From contig NZ_JAOTIF010000027.1 in NCBI RefSeq assembly GCF_025628885.1, positions 21,090 to 85,089 on the forward strand: a stretch of 64,000 nt of DNA. Direction: 5' to 3'. Shown here one piece after another: positions 26,313 through 34,995 of the stretch (positions within the stretch are counted from its first letter, which is position 1; the number at the start of each line of letters is the position of its first letter). The notes beneath the pieces are model-generated. The model was given only the letters and a program-made list of their open reading frames with translations, did not search any database and was not told where the DNA came from. Position numbers and translations under genes: made by a program. Source of the stretch: Paraflavisolibacter caeni. GTDB taxonomy: Bacteria; Bacteroidota; Bacteroidia; Chitinophagales; Chitinophagaceae.

Positions 26313-26603
26313 TACAATTGGTTTACGAGCAATAATCTTCTAAAAACAGTTTAGCATTTATTGCAATTGCTGTACCTGAAAGCAACCGGGACCATTAAAA
26401 TCATGCTTGTTTATCCAGATTATTCTATAAACATGCACTCGTTAACGGGGGATAAAATTTAATTACAAAGAAAAAAGTGCCTAATTATTCCAGACTTTAT
26501 AATATTGTATCCCTATTTTCAATGCTTCAAGGGGAATATAGCTGATTAACAGCGCTAATACCCTTGATTAAAAATTAATACGTTCACTGTAAAATTTATT
26601 CCT

Positions 26604-27350
26604 ATGTCTTCCGGTCCTGTTGAAGTGAAGGATGAAGTGTTTAAAGAGGAAATTCAAAAAGCTTCAGACTTCAAGTTTGGCGAAAAGGTGGTTAAGGTGT
26701 TTGATGATATGGTCAACCGCTCTGTCCCCTTTTATGAAGAAATGCAAAGAATGATTGGCGAAATCGCTGCCGACCATGCCCTCAAAGGCACCAATATTTA
26801 TGACCTGGGGTGTTCTACCGGCACCACCATGATCAATATGAATGAGCATATAGACCCCTCTATTCAATTTATTGGTATTGATGACTCCAAGGAAATGCTG
26901 ACCAAATGCCGCAGCAAGCTCAAGGAAGTGGGCTTTACCCGTCCATTTAAATTAGAGGAAGCAGACCTCAACCAGAAGGTGCACATAGAAAATGCTTCGG
27001 TGGTGGTGCTCTGCCTGACCCTACAGTTTGTAAGACCCATTTACCGGGAGAAGCTCCTGAAAAGGATTGTAGAGGGGCTGCAACCCGGGGGCATCCTGAT
27101 ATTGGTGGAAAAGATACTGGCAGAGGAAAACTCTTACAACAGGGACTTTATTAAGTATTATTATGACATGAAGCGCAGGCATTCATATAGCGAAATGGAA
27201 ATTTCCCAAAAAAGGGAAGCCCTGGAAAACATCCTAATCCCCTATAAGCTTTCGGAAAACATCCTGATGCTCAAAGAAGCAGGGTTTGGGCATTGCGAGG
27301 TATTTTTTAAGTGGTACAATTTCTCTGGTATTATTGCAGAAAAAAAATAA
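26604..27350 (+). CDS. cmoA: Carboxy-S-adenosyl-L-methionine synthase
   Basis: A 248-residue CmoA: class I methyltransferase fold with the DLGCSTG SAM loop (about 73-79), the FDDMVNRSVPFY motif near the N-terminus, TLQF in the middle and the EISQKR motif near residue 200 that supplies the carboxylate-binding arginine. CmoA makes Cx-SAM from SAM and prephenate, used by CmoB to build cmo5U34 in tRNA. CmoB is not in this window. The next gene, 6 bp on, is a membrane methyltransferase. Confidence 0.92.
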   Translation: MSSGPVEVKDEVFKEEIQKASDFKFGEKVVKVFDDMVNRSVPFYEEMQRMIGEIAADHALKGTNIYDLGCSTGTTMINMNEHIDPSIQFIGIDDSKEMLTKCRSKLKEVGFTRPFKLEEADLNQKVHIENASVVVLCLTLQFVRPIYREKLLKRIVEGLQPGGILILVEKILAEENSYNRDFIKYYYDMKRRHSYSEMEISQKREALENILIPYKLSENILMLKEAGFGHCEVFFKWYNFSGIIAEKK

Positions 27351-27356
27351 GATTTA

Positions 27357-28079
27357 ATGATTAAGATTGGTAATTTCTTTTTTAGGTACCGAAACCTGCT
27401 GTTTATTGTACTGTATTTAGCCCTGTTTATTCCCTCTCCTGCGATCTTTTCCCCTGAAGTATTTGGGGAACAGTATTACCTGTGGCCCATTATTATAGGT
27501 TTGTTGGTCACTGTTTCCGGGCAGTTGATCCGGGGGGTTACCATAGGCCTTGCCTATATCATTCGTGGGGGAAAGCAAGGAAAGGTGTATGCGGAAGACC
27601 TGGTCACGCAGGGCATTTTCAATCATTGCCGTAACCCTTTGTATGTAGGCAACATTTTGATGCTTGTCGGGGTAGGCATTCTTTCCAACTCTCTGATCTA
27701 CCTGCTGGTTTTCATTCCCTTCTTCCTGTTTGTATACCAGGCGATCGTGCTGGCGGAGGAAAACTTCCTACGGGGTAAGTTTGGGCAGCAGTTTGAAGCG
27801 TACTGCCAGCGGGTGAACCGCTGGGTACCCAATCTCAGGGGTATTGGTGCGACATTTCAGGGAATGCATTTCAGGTGGAGGCGGTGGATACTCAAAGAAT
27901 ACAATACTCAATATGTGTGGCTGAGTGGGATTACCCTCATTTTATTACTGAAATATGATGAGCTCACAGGCTACGATACTTCTTTGCGGAATACATTACT
28001 GGTAGTGATCCTGTCCTTGCTTTTACTTATGTATCTTTTTGTGCGGTATTTGAAGAAGTCAGGCAAGATGAAAGAGTGA
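27357..28079 (+). CDS. Isoprenylcysteine/phospholipid methyltransferase-like membrane protein
   Basis: A 240-residue polytopic protein of the ICMT/PEMT superfamily. The signature HCRNPLYVGN (about 87-96) and EENFLRGKFGQQFEAYC (about 132-148) mark the SAM-binding membrane methyltransferase core. An extra C-terminal pair of TM helices (about 186-235) is present. It is translationally close to cmoA (6-bp gap), so the two are co-transcribed. The substrate is unknown; use of Cx-SAM would be speculation. Confidence 0.85.
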   Translation: MIKIGNFFFRYRNLLFIVLYLALFIPSPAIFSPEVFGEQYYLWPIIIGLLVTVSGQLIRGVTIGLAYIIRGGKQGKVYAEDLVTQGIFNHCRNPLYVGNILMLVGVGILSNSLIYLLVFIPFFLFVYQAIVLAEENFLRGKFGQQFEAYCQRVNRWVPNLRGIGATFQGMHFRWRRWILKEYNTQYVWLSGITLILLLKYDELTGYDTSLRNTLLVVILSLLLLMYLFVRYLKKSGKMKE

Positions 28080-28101
28080 CGTCTGAACCAGGATTGGAAG
28101 G

Positions 28102-28141
28102 AAGAAGATGGGCAATGTGTCGACACATTGCCCATCTTCTT
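28102..28141 (+). terminator. Intrinsic terminator, 20-bp perfect palindrome
   Basis: Arms 28102-28121 and 28122-28141 are perfectly complementary with no spacer (the GTGTCGACAC centre gives a minimal loop). It ends the cmoA-methyltransferase operon. Confidence 0.85.
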
Positions 28142-28390
28142 TTGTGTCGATTGATTTGTTTCTGAGAAAATAAGAGAGGGAAGTGTATTTTATTTGTATA
28201 AATATGCCAATTTCGCGGCCGGAATGCGAAACCGTGTTGGACATTTTATACTTTTATCCCGTGCTGAACGGGTGAAAAGGCTTTAACTCAGAGGCGCATT
28301 GCTTGTTTTAGTCGAAGCAAACCAGCAGGAACAACTAAAACGATTGCTATTTGATTTTATTAGATCAACCATATATAAACAAAGTGTTTT
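28142..28390. other. Spacer and probable promoter region of acs
   Basis: An AT-rich spacer of about 250 bp between the cmoA terminator and acs. No exact TAnnTTTG is present. No ORF is evident. Confidence 0.4.
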
Positions 28391-30304
28391 ATGTCTTACC
28401 CTTTTCAGATTAAAACTTATGAAGAGTACCAAAGGGCTTATAAAAGAAGTGTAGATGACCCGGAAGGCTTCTGGGCTGATGTGGCCAGTTCTTTTTCCTG
28501 GCGCAAACGTTGGAATAAAGTGCTGGACTGGAATTTTAAAGAGCCTCATGTAGAATGGTTCTCTGGCAGTAAGCTGAATATTACTGAAAACTGCCTCGAT
28601 CGTCACCTGCTGAATTTAGGAAACAAACCCGCTATTATCTGGGAACCTAATGATCCAGAAGAACATCACCGTGTTTTAACTTACAGGAATCTTTACGACA
28701 AGGTGTGCCAGTTCTCCCATGTGTTGAAAAACAATGGTGTGAAGAAGGGTGACCGTGTATGCATTTATATGGGCATGATCCCTGAGCTTGCCATTGCCGT
28801 TTTGGCCTGTGCCCGCATTGGTGCTATCCACTCCGTGATCTTTGGCGGCTTCTCTGCACAAAGCATTGCAGACCGTCTTCAGGATGCCAAGGCTGAATAC
28901 ATTGTGACCTGCGACGGTGCTTTCCGTGGCGCGAAGGATATTCCGCTGAAGAATGTGATTGACGATGCCCTGATTGCCTGCCCGTTTGTGAAGAGGGTGA
29001 TCGTGTGTACGCGCACCCGCACTCCAGTAAGTATGATCAAAGGCCGTGATGTATGGTGGGAAGATGAAATTAAAAAAGTGGAAACGCTGGGACTGAACCA
29101 TTTCGAGGCTGAAGAAATGGATGCGGAAGATGAGTTGTTTATCCTGTACACTTCAGGATCTACCGGCAAGCCTAAGGGTGTTGTGCATACCTGCGGTGGC
29201 TATATGGTATTTACTGCTTACTCTTTTGTGAATGTATTCCAATATACCCCAGGGGATGTTCATTTCTGTACTGCGGATATTGGCTGGATCACTGGTCATA
29301 GCTATATTCTTTACGGACCGTTGGCCTCAGGGGCGACTACCCTGATGTTTGAGGGTGTTCCAACCTGGCCTGATGCCGGACGTTTATGGCAAATTGTAGA
29401 TAAATACAAGGTTAATGTATTATATACTGCTCCGACAGCCATCCGTTCTCTTATGGGCTTTGGACTGGAACCATTTGAAGGCACCGATCTTTCTTCTTTA
29501 AAAGTTCTGGGAACTGTAGGTGAGCCCATTAACGAAGAGGCATGGCACTGGTACGATGAGCATGTGGGCAAGAAGAGATGTCCTATTGTGGATACCTGGT
29601 GGCAGACTGAAACAGGAGGAATCCTGATTTCGAATATGGCGGGTGTTACGCCAGCCAAACCAGCCCATGCGACGTTGCCGTTGCCGGGAGTGCAGCCGAT
29701 ACTGGTGGATGAAAATGGTGTAGAGGTTACAGGCAATCCTGCCGCTGGCAACCTTTGCATCAAAGCTCCATGGCCATCTATTATTAGGACTACTTATGGC
29801 GATCATGAACGTTGCAGGCAGACTTATTTTTCAACTTACGAGAACCTGTACTTTACAGGCGATGGCGCCCTTAGGGATGCAGATGGCAACTACCGCATTA
29901 CAGGGCGTGTAGATGATGTGTTGAACGTGAGCGGTCACCGCATAGGCACAGCCGAAGTGGAGAATGCGATCAATATGCACGCGGGCGTGGTGGAAAGTGC
30001 TGTAGTGGGTTACCCGCATGACATCAAGGGACAAGGCATTTATGCTTATGTGATTTGCCAGGATATGCACACAGATGAATCGCATATGAGGTTGGATATT
30101 TTGCAAACGGTTTCCCGGATCATTGGTCCTATTGCGAAGCCGGATAAGATACAGTTTGTGAGCGGATTACCAAAGACGAGGAGCGGTAAGATCATGAGGA
30201 GGATATTGAGGAAGATTGCGGAAGGTGAGAAGAATAATTTGGGTGATACGACGACGTTGTTAGATCCGAGTGTGGTGGAAGAGATTGCGGAAGGAAAACT
30301 CTAA
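28391..30304 (+). CDS. acs: Acetyl-CoA synthetase (AMP-forming)
   Basis: A 637-residue Acs that activates acetate to acetyl-CoA through acetyl-AMP. The YTSGSTGKPKG P-loop, the WWQTETGG motif, the TGRVDDVLNVSGHR hinge and the late PKTRSGKIMRR motif, whose lysine is the usual acetylation site, are all present. Full family length. Monocistronic with a strong downstream hairpin. Confidence 0.97.
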   Translation: MSYPFQIKTYEEYQRAYKRSVDDPEGFWADVASSFSWRKRWNKVLDWNFKEPHVEWFSGSKLNITENCLDRHLLNLGNKPAIIWEPNDPEEHHRVLTYRNLYDKVCQFSHVLKNNGVKKGDRVCIYMGMIPELAIAVLACARIGAIHSVIFGGFSAQSIADRLQDAKAEYIVTCDGAFRGAKDIPLKNVIDDALIACPFVKRVIVCTRTRTPVSMIKGRDVWWEDEIKKVETLGLNHFEAEEMDAEDELFILYTSGSTGKPKGVVHTCGGYMVFTAYSFVNVFQYTPGDVHFCTADIGWITGHSYILYGPLASGATTLMFEGVPTWPDAGRLWQIVDKYKVNVLYTAPTAIRSLMGFGLEPFEGTDLSSLKVLGTVGEPINEEAWHWYDEHVGKKRCPIVDTWWQTETGGILISNMAGVTPAKPAHATLPLPGVQPILVDENGVEVTGNPAAGNLCIKAPWPSIIRTTYGDHERCRQTYFSTYENLYFTGDGALRDADGNYRITGRVDDVLNVSGHRIGTAEVENAINMHAGVVESAVVGYPHDIKGQGIYAYVICQDMHTDESHMRLDILQTVSRIIGPIAKPDKIQFVSGLPKTRSGKIMRRILRKIAEGEKNNLGDTTTLLDPSVVEEIAEGKL

Positions 30305-30305
30305 G

Positions 30306-30370
30306 GAATTACGAATGATTCGAATGACGAATAGGCATAGGTGGAAGAGGCCTTGGCTTATTCGTCATTC
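30306..30370. terminator. Terminator built from heptamer repeats
   Basis: A 15-bp stem (30322-30336 with 30356-30370, one G-T pair) followed on the plus strand by TTTTATTTG, between convergent acs and the L,D-transpeptidase gene. The left side is made of GAATTAC-GAATGAT-TC-GAATGAC-GAATAGG heptamers at 30306-30335. Confidence 0.8.
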
Positions 30371-30404
30371 TTTTATTTGAATTATTTGGAAATCATATGG
30401 TTTT

Positions 30405-30983
30405 TCATTTTTTGATGGTTACGGGGGTACCGATGTTGATATAGCTGTATAATTCTTCTACATCACTCCGTTTGAGAGCGATGCAGCCGTTGGTCCAGTT
30501 CTTATAACGGTCTACAACAAAGTCTTCGTGAGGCCAGGTGCCGTGAATGCCGACGCCGGCCCCGGGAGAGGCATAAGCGGGAATTTCGCCTCTTCGTTTT
30601 CTTTCTTCGAATTTAGCCAAGCTTTCTCTTGTTGGATAGTCGAGGGCCAGGAAGCGGCTCCACTTATTGTGGTAGCGTTTAGCTGCGATCCTAAAACTTC
30701 CTTCTGGTGTGCAGCGGTCGCCTTCCATTTTTTTATCGGCCAAGGAACTGTTGCCGAAGACTACGGGATATGTAGCGTACCAGCCCTTCGCATCAAATAC
30801 CTGCAGTTCGTAGTCTGACTTATCAATCACAATTCGTACAGGAGCGATTGGCAGGGATGAAGGTCTTTTTGCCTTCGTGACTTTGTATGTTGTGAAATTT
30901 TTGCTGCTCTTTTTTTCTGAAGATGGGGTAAATAAATAGCTGCCTCCAATAAGAAGCACGGACAAAAACAAGGCGGTTTTCAT
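30405..30983 (-). CDS. L,D-transpeptidase (YkuD family)
   Basis: A 192-residue exported protein with an N-terminal signal helix and a YkuD catalytic domain (about 48-190). The active site reads GIHGTW...TNGCIALKRSDVEEL; the Cys in NGC is the nucleophile. The TNGCIAL form resembles the YafK/DpaA branch, some of which hydrolyse protein-peptidoglycan bonds. It acts in the periplasm on peptidoglycan stem peptides. The start is the ATG at 30981-30983. Confidence 0.92.
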   Translation of the reverse strand: MKTALFLSVLLIGGSYLFTPSSEKKSSKNFTTYKVTKAKRPSSLPIAPVRIVIDKSDYELQVFDAKGWYATYPVVFGNSSLADKKMEGDRCTPEGSFRIAAKRYHNKWSRFLALDYPTRESLAKFEERKRRGEIPAYASPGAGVGIHGTWPHEDFVVDRYKNWTNGCIALKRSDVEELYSYINIGTPVTIKK

Positions 30984-31077
30984 TTTGGTAATCAGGTTTA
31001 GCGGTTAGAATGAACTAACGTACTAAAGTTTGATTTTATTTTGCCTGATCACGAAATCTTAACAAAAAGGAAAAGTT

Positions 31078-31133
31078 GAAGGCTGCTTCCTGGCAGGTAA
31101 TATTATATAATTACATACCAGGAAGGAGCCTTC
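31078..31133 (-). terminator. Terminator of the beta-barrel gene
   Basis: A 16-bp stem with one mismatch (31078-31093 with 31118-31133). On the minus strand it is followed by a T-rich run. It lies 22 bp after the stop of the outer-membrane protein gene. Confidence 0.8.
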
Positions 31134-31154
31134 GAAAGTCTAAATAAACAAGAA

Positions 31155-32003
31155 TCAAAAATAGCTAAACCTTAGTCCTACTGTATATGGAGTTTGGTCC
31201 AGGCCTTTGTCCCACATGTTCTGTGTGGCATAGGAGCCATATAACCGTACTACACCCAGGTTTATTTCGCCGATGTAAGAAATCTTCCAATCGCGCAGGT
31301 TGAAGTCGTCATGAATTTTGTTCTTTTCGTCATCGTATTTGATCTTATGACGGGATGAATACAGGTATCCGGCACTTACACCTGCGCTAAAGCCAAAACT
31401 TTGCTTGCTGTTGGGTGTAAAGTTGAAGTTGAGCATCATTGGAATGGTAACATAGTCAGCCGCCAGCTTGCTTTTCTTAATCCCTTTCAACGATTCATCC
31501 AAAATAATCTTGGTCGGATCTTCCAAGAAACGAACGGTCTTATTATCAAAGTGGTAGTTGTTCAATTCCAGGCCCAGTCCGTATTTCAGGTATACCACTT
31601 TTTTAATGAGGTTCAGGCGTTGCATAAAGAACCAGAGGTTGACATTCACAGATTTTCCTGTGCGGGCCTTAAGGTCATCTTCAGTCACGCCCTCCTGAAC
31701 AAAGTCACTGGCTGCAGCGGCCTCATAGTTGCTTTTATCGTTGTAGTTGGCAAAACCAATGTCCAATACACCCCAATTGGTGTTTGACCTGAAAGGTCCT
31801 TTTTTCCAGTTTGAGATTTTGATTTCTTCATTTTTCCATACGTCGCTCTTATCTCCTTTACGGATAATGACCATCCCACCAACTCTTATTGTATCTTCTC
31901 TTTCAATTTTCGTGGAGTCGGTTTGGACATTCGTAGAGTCAGTCTGGGCAAAGGAAGTTATAACAATTCCGGTTGCAAGGGCCGCAAGTAAAATTCTTTT
32001 CAT
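31155..32003 (-). CDS. Outer-membrane beta-barrel protein (porin-like family)
   Basis: A 282-residue protein from the ATG at 32001-32003, with a signal peptide ending at SFA-QTD. The body has alternating amphipathic strands, many aromatic residues and a terminal YSF-like ending typical of Bacteroidota barrel proteins of the OMP_b-brl_2 type. Downstream of an anti-sigma gene in the same direction (102-bp gap), so it could belong to the ECF regulon. No specific substrate can be inferred. Confidence 0.8.
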   Translation of the reverse strand: MKRILLAALATGIVITSFAQTDSTNVQTDSTKIEREDTIRVGGMVIIRKGDKSDVWKNEEIKISNWKKGPFRSNTNWGVLDIGFANYNDKSNYEAAAASDFVQEGVTEDDLKARTGKSVNVNLWFFMQRLNLIKKVVYLKYGLGLELNNYHFDNKTVRFLEDPTKIILDESLKGIKKSKLAADYVTIPMMLNFNFTPNSKQSFGFSAGVSAGYLYSSRHKIKYDDEKNKIHDDFNLRDWKISYIGEINLGVVRLYGSYATQNMWDKGLDQTPYTVGLRFSYF

Positions 32004-32023
32004 CTTTTGTCGTGTTAGATATT

Positions 32024-32058
32024 GTGAATGGTGAATTGTCAATCGTCAATGGCGAATA
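32024..32058. repeat. Heptamer array, GTSAATG type
   Basis: Five consecutive 7-bp units: GTGAATG, GTGAATT, GTCAATC, GTCAATG, GCGAATA. It lies in the spacer between the anti-sigma gene and the barrel gene. Confidence 0.8.
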
Positions 32059-32105
32059 GTTATCTGTTGCTGATTATCGGTAATGAGCAGCTGGCCATTA
32101 CTTCA

Positions 32106-33206
32106 TCATTTCAAACTGATCGCAACTGTGCCGATTACTAGTTCTTCATCATCGTTTGTCACATTAATATTTGCGCGGCGTTCCACGTAACGGGTTGCTT
32201 TTCGTAGTAAGCCTTTCAATGATGATTTACTTTTTTCTGTTTCATCCGCAACAGCCGGTACCGCGTTTACTGTTGCATCTGTATTGTTGTACGTATAGAG
32301 TGGTTTAGAAGTTACAGGATCTTTGGTTAAAGGTTTGCTAACGGGGTCTTCCGCCTTTTCCGGCATCAGTACAGGAGCATCGATTGACCGCTGGTGATAC
32401 GTGTTTACCGCTATAATATCCTCCTTTTCAACATTCGCTGGTTTTACAGGTGCGTTGATGTTTTTTGCTTCCTTTTCAATTCTCTTTGTCATGGCAACTA
32501 CAGAAATCTTCTCTTTACCAGTTTTGACAGGTATGCCATCAGTTTCAGAAGGAGTTGCTTGTCTGTTGTTTTTTTCCATCACAATTTCATCAACTGGTTG
32601 AGTGGTCATTTGTTGACCAGCTCCTGTATTATTTACAGATGGCATAGACTGAGGCCTAGATGGACTGTTTGCCATTTCCCCGGGTTGTTGTTTCTGATAG
32701 GTCATAATCAACGTGCCCATACCAACAACCAGTAACACAACAGCAGCGATGCGCCACCAGAGTACGGGTATCTTTCTTTCTTCGCGACGGTATAATTCTT
32801 CCTTGAACGGACATACAACTTTTTTGCTGGCATCACTTTTAGTTTTCAGCAAAAGCTCGTACTGCAATCGGTAAGCAGTGTCTTTTTCCAGGGTCTCTTC
32901 TATTTGTTTTTTCTCCTTTCCGTTCAATTCATTGTCCACATAAAGCAGGAGGGCTTCTTCTGACTCTTTAGCTTGCATGCTGCCGGAAAGAAGAGTCTCT
33001 TTTTCATTAACAGGGAGCCACTCCAGTGGGAGCTTTGTCTGCATCAATATTTCCAATTCCTGTTGCAGGTCAGGGTTGAGCAGCAGGAACTGGTCAATAG
33101 CTGTTTTTTCTTCTGCAGTCAGCTCATCGTCTACATACAGCAACAAATACTCTTCGTAATTGCTACGCGTAATGACAGGATTATTATGGTATGGATTAGA
33201 TGACAT
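32106..33206 (-). CDS. Probable anti-sigma factor with duplicated N-terminal domain
   Basis: A 366-residue membrane protein. Two copies of a LLLYVDxEL...helical unit occupy about residues 15-60 and 85-135. A Cys-containing stretch, a TM helix (about 150-170) and a long Ser/Thr/Pro-rich outer region follow. It overlaps the ECF sigma gene by 11 bp, so the two are translationally coupled. It should hold the sigma factor at the membrane until a signal arrives. Function is inferred from the coupling and the YVDxEL units, which resemble anti-sigma N-termini. Confidence 0.8.
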   Translation of the reverse strand: MSSNPYHNNPVITRSNYEEYLLLYVDDELTAEEKTAIDQFLLLNPDLQQELEILMQTKLPLEWLPVNEKETLLSGSMQAKESEEALLLYVDNELNGKEKKQIEETLEKDTAYRLQYELLLKTKSDASKKVVCPFKEELYRREERKIPVLWWRIAAVVLLVVGMGTLIMTYQKQQPGEMANSPSRPQSMPSVNNTGAGQQMTTQPVDEIVMEKNNRQATPSETDGIPVKTGKEKISVVAMTKRIEKEAKNINAPVKPANVEKEDIIAVNTYHQRSIDAPVLMPEKAEDPVSKPLTKDPVTSKPLYTYNNTDATVNAVPAVADETEKSKSSLKGLLRKATRYVERRANINVTNDDEELVIGTVAISLK

Positions 33207-33681
33207 TTTCTACTTTTACAATATACTCTTTTAATTGAATTCGCGCACGATGCAGGTAAACTTTTACCTGACTTGGATTCAGACCTGTGATCTGCCCGAT
33301 TTCTTCATAACTATAGCCCTCATAATCTTTCAACATTACTAGTGAGCGTTGTGTTTCATTCAATCTTGCCAATGCCTCTTCCAATATTTTCTTAGCGTTG
33401 TTCACCTGTTTGTAGATGACCTGCACCTCAGCTGCAAATTCATCTTTCAGATAGACTCTTTTCACCTTTCTCAGGTGGTCGATCATCTGGTTGTAAGCTA
33501 CGGTGAACAAATAAGACTTGCTTTTTGCACCATCTATGTCAGCCCGGTTTATCCACAGTTTTTCAAAAGCGGTTTGTACCACGTCACGCGCATCTTCCTC
33601 GTGGCGCAGGTTTTTCACAATAAACCGATAAACATTATCGGAGTATTGCGAAACGCAGTCGTTATATTCTTTTTCCGTCAT
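33196..33681 (-). CDS. ECF-type RNA polymerase sigma factor
   Basis: A 161-residue sigma-70 factor with region 2 (about 5-75, including the ARDVVQTAFEKLW core-binding and -10 helices) and region 4 (about 105-155, GYSYEEIGQITGLNPSQVKVYLHRAR helix-turn-helix). No region 1 or 3, as usual for ECF. The stop overlaps the anti-sigma start by 11 bp. An inverted repeat lies 20-70 bp upstream and may be a regulatory site. Confidence 0.95.
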   Translation of the reverse strand: MTEKEYNDCVSQYSDNVYRFIVKNLRHEEDARDVVQTAFEKLWINRADIDGAKSKSYLFTVAYNQMIDHLRKVKRVYLKDEFAAEVQVIYKQVNNAKKILEEALARLNETQRSLVMLKDYEGYSYEEIGQITGLNPSQVKVYLHRARIQLKEYIVKVENVI

Positions 33682-33700
33682 AAACAGGGTTGATGCAAAG

Positions 33701-33750
33701 TTTGCAAGGTTAAGAATTCACTTTTTTACAAGTTAAATGCGCCTTGCAAA
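33701..33750. promoter_or_regulatory. Inverted repeat upstream of ECF sigma gene
   Basis: TTTGCAAGG (33701-33709) and CCTTGCAAA (33742-33750) are exact reverse complements across a 32-base gap. A near match to TAnnTTTG on the minus strand (AAACTTTG, 33696-33703) overlaps the proximal arm. A candidate operator or autoregulatory site. Confidence 0.5.
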
Positions 33751-33820
33751 GTTCTGTCTTTTAATGTTGTACGATCCATCAAATAAAAAGTTACAGGGTA
33801 TTTGAAAAAAGTTTATGGAT

Positions 33821-34480
33821 TCATGGGGTGAGGTTGGACACAGGTAGATGAGTCTCCTGGAATTCTTCAAGCAGTTTGCTGCATGGTGTATAGCGGCTTT
33901 GATGCTTGCTTAAATGATTTAACAGGATCATAATATGGTTCAGCCCGATCTTCTGAGCCCACTCGAAGGGGCCGTAAGGATAGTTGGTGCCCAATTTCAT
34001 GGCGGTATCTATTTCCTCCTTGGTGCTGACACATTCAGATAGTGCGAAAAACGCTTCATTGATGATCATGCTAATGATCCTCGGCGTAATGAACCCGGGA
34101 ACATCCGGCACCCATTCTATTTTTTTATTAAATACTTTAAAGACCTCTTGTGCCAGTATTTTCTTTTCATTGTCCAGGGTGGCGGCTTCTATTAAATCGG
34201 AGGACAAAAAGGTGGGCCAGGCATTGATACGGATAAAGGAAGAACGAATCTCGGGCAGTGTTGAAGTAACACTATTTACTATTATTAACCGTTCAGACAT
34301 TTCCTCTAAAAGCCGGATTTGTTCAGGGGCGTTTTCAAATTGCAGGTCCATGAAGGCATCAGCGGGAGGAAGGTTTTGCTCCTTATTATTTTTTATATAG
34401 ATCACTTCAACTTCCGGTAATACGCCTTTGATTGTCAATTCTTCTTTCTGCGCATCAGTGCAGGAGACGATGATCTTCAT
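33821..34480 (-). CDS. 3-hydroxyacyl-CoA dehydrogenase-like protein with degenerate NAD domain
   Basis: A 219-residue protein. The C-terminal about 100 residues match the 3HCDH C-terminal domain: PGFITPRI..INEAFFAL, then MKLGTNYPYGPFEWA. The N-terminal half is shorter than a Rossmann domain and lacks the Gly-x-Gly-x-x-Gly nucleotide loop, so NAD binding looks lost or altered. It may be a non-catalytic relative or use another mode. Divergent from ridA (134-bp gap). Start at the ATG at 34478-34480. Confidence 0.75.
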   Translation of the reverse strand: MKIIVSCTDAQKEELTIKGVLPEVEVIYIKNNKEQNLPPADAFMDLQFENAPEQIRLLEEMSERLIIVNSVTSTLPEIRSSFIRINAWPTFLSSDLIEAATLDNEKKILAQEVFKVFNKKIEWVPDVPGFITPRIISMIINEAFFALSECVSTKEEIDTAMKLGTNYPYGPFEWAQKIGLNHIMILLNHLSKHQSRYTPCSKLLEEFQETHLPVSNLTP

Positions 34481-34481
34481 G

Positions 34482-34495
34482 GTGAATGGTGAATG
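34482..34495. repeat. Two GTGAATG heptamer units
   Basis: GTGAATG repeated twice in tandem just upstream of the 3HCDH-like gene. The related GAATGACGAAT occurs 27 bp further on, at 34522-34532. Confidence 0.6.
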
Positions 34496-34614
34496 TATAT
34501 TAAAGATAGGAAAGGTATTGAGAATGACGAATGGGCGGAACAGAAGATATTGGGGTAAGGTTGGGTATAATGTGCATTGACCTTTTCAACATAATTCCTG
34601 AAATTCGCTGAATC

Positions 34615-34995
34615 ATGGAAAAGAAAATAATCAATACTCCCCAGGCACCAGCTCCTATTGGACCGTACAACCAGGCTATATTAGTGAACAATACTCTTTA
34701 CATTTCCGGGCAGATCTGCATTGATCCAGCAAACGGCAATTTGAAAAATAAAGATGTACAGGATGAAACACACCAGGTTATGCACAACCTAAAAGCTATT
34801 TTATACGATGCAGGTATGACCTTCAGCAATGTAGTGAAGACTACTATTTTCATTACAGATATGGGAAAGTTCAGTGACATCAACGAAGTGTATGGTAAAT
34901 ACTTTGAAGGTAATTTTCCGGCACGTGAGACGGTCCAAGTATCAGCATTGCCTAAAGCGGTGAATGTTGAGATCAGTATGATTGCGGTGGGGTGA
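34615..34995 (+). CDS. ridA: RidA-family enamine/imine deaminase
   Basis: A 126-residue RidA/YjgF protein that hydrolyses reactive enamines and imines such as 2-aminoacrylate. The N-terminal APAPIGPYNQAI motif, the conserved Arg in FPARETVQV and the late GAD-region equivalent fit the family and its usual length. The last 23 bp overlap the convergent rmuC gene in antisense. Confidence 0.95.
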   Translation: MEKKIINTPQAPAPIGPYNQAILVNNTLYISGQICIDPANGNLKNKDVQDETHQVMHNLKAILYDAGMTFSNVVKTTIFITDMGKFSDINEVYGKYFEGNFPARETVQVSALPKAVNVEISMIAVG

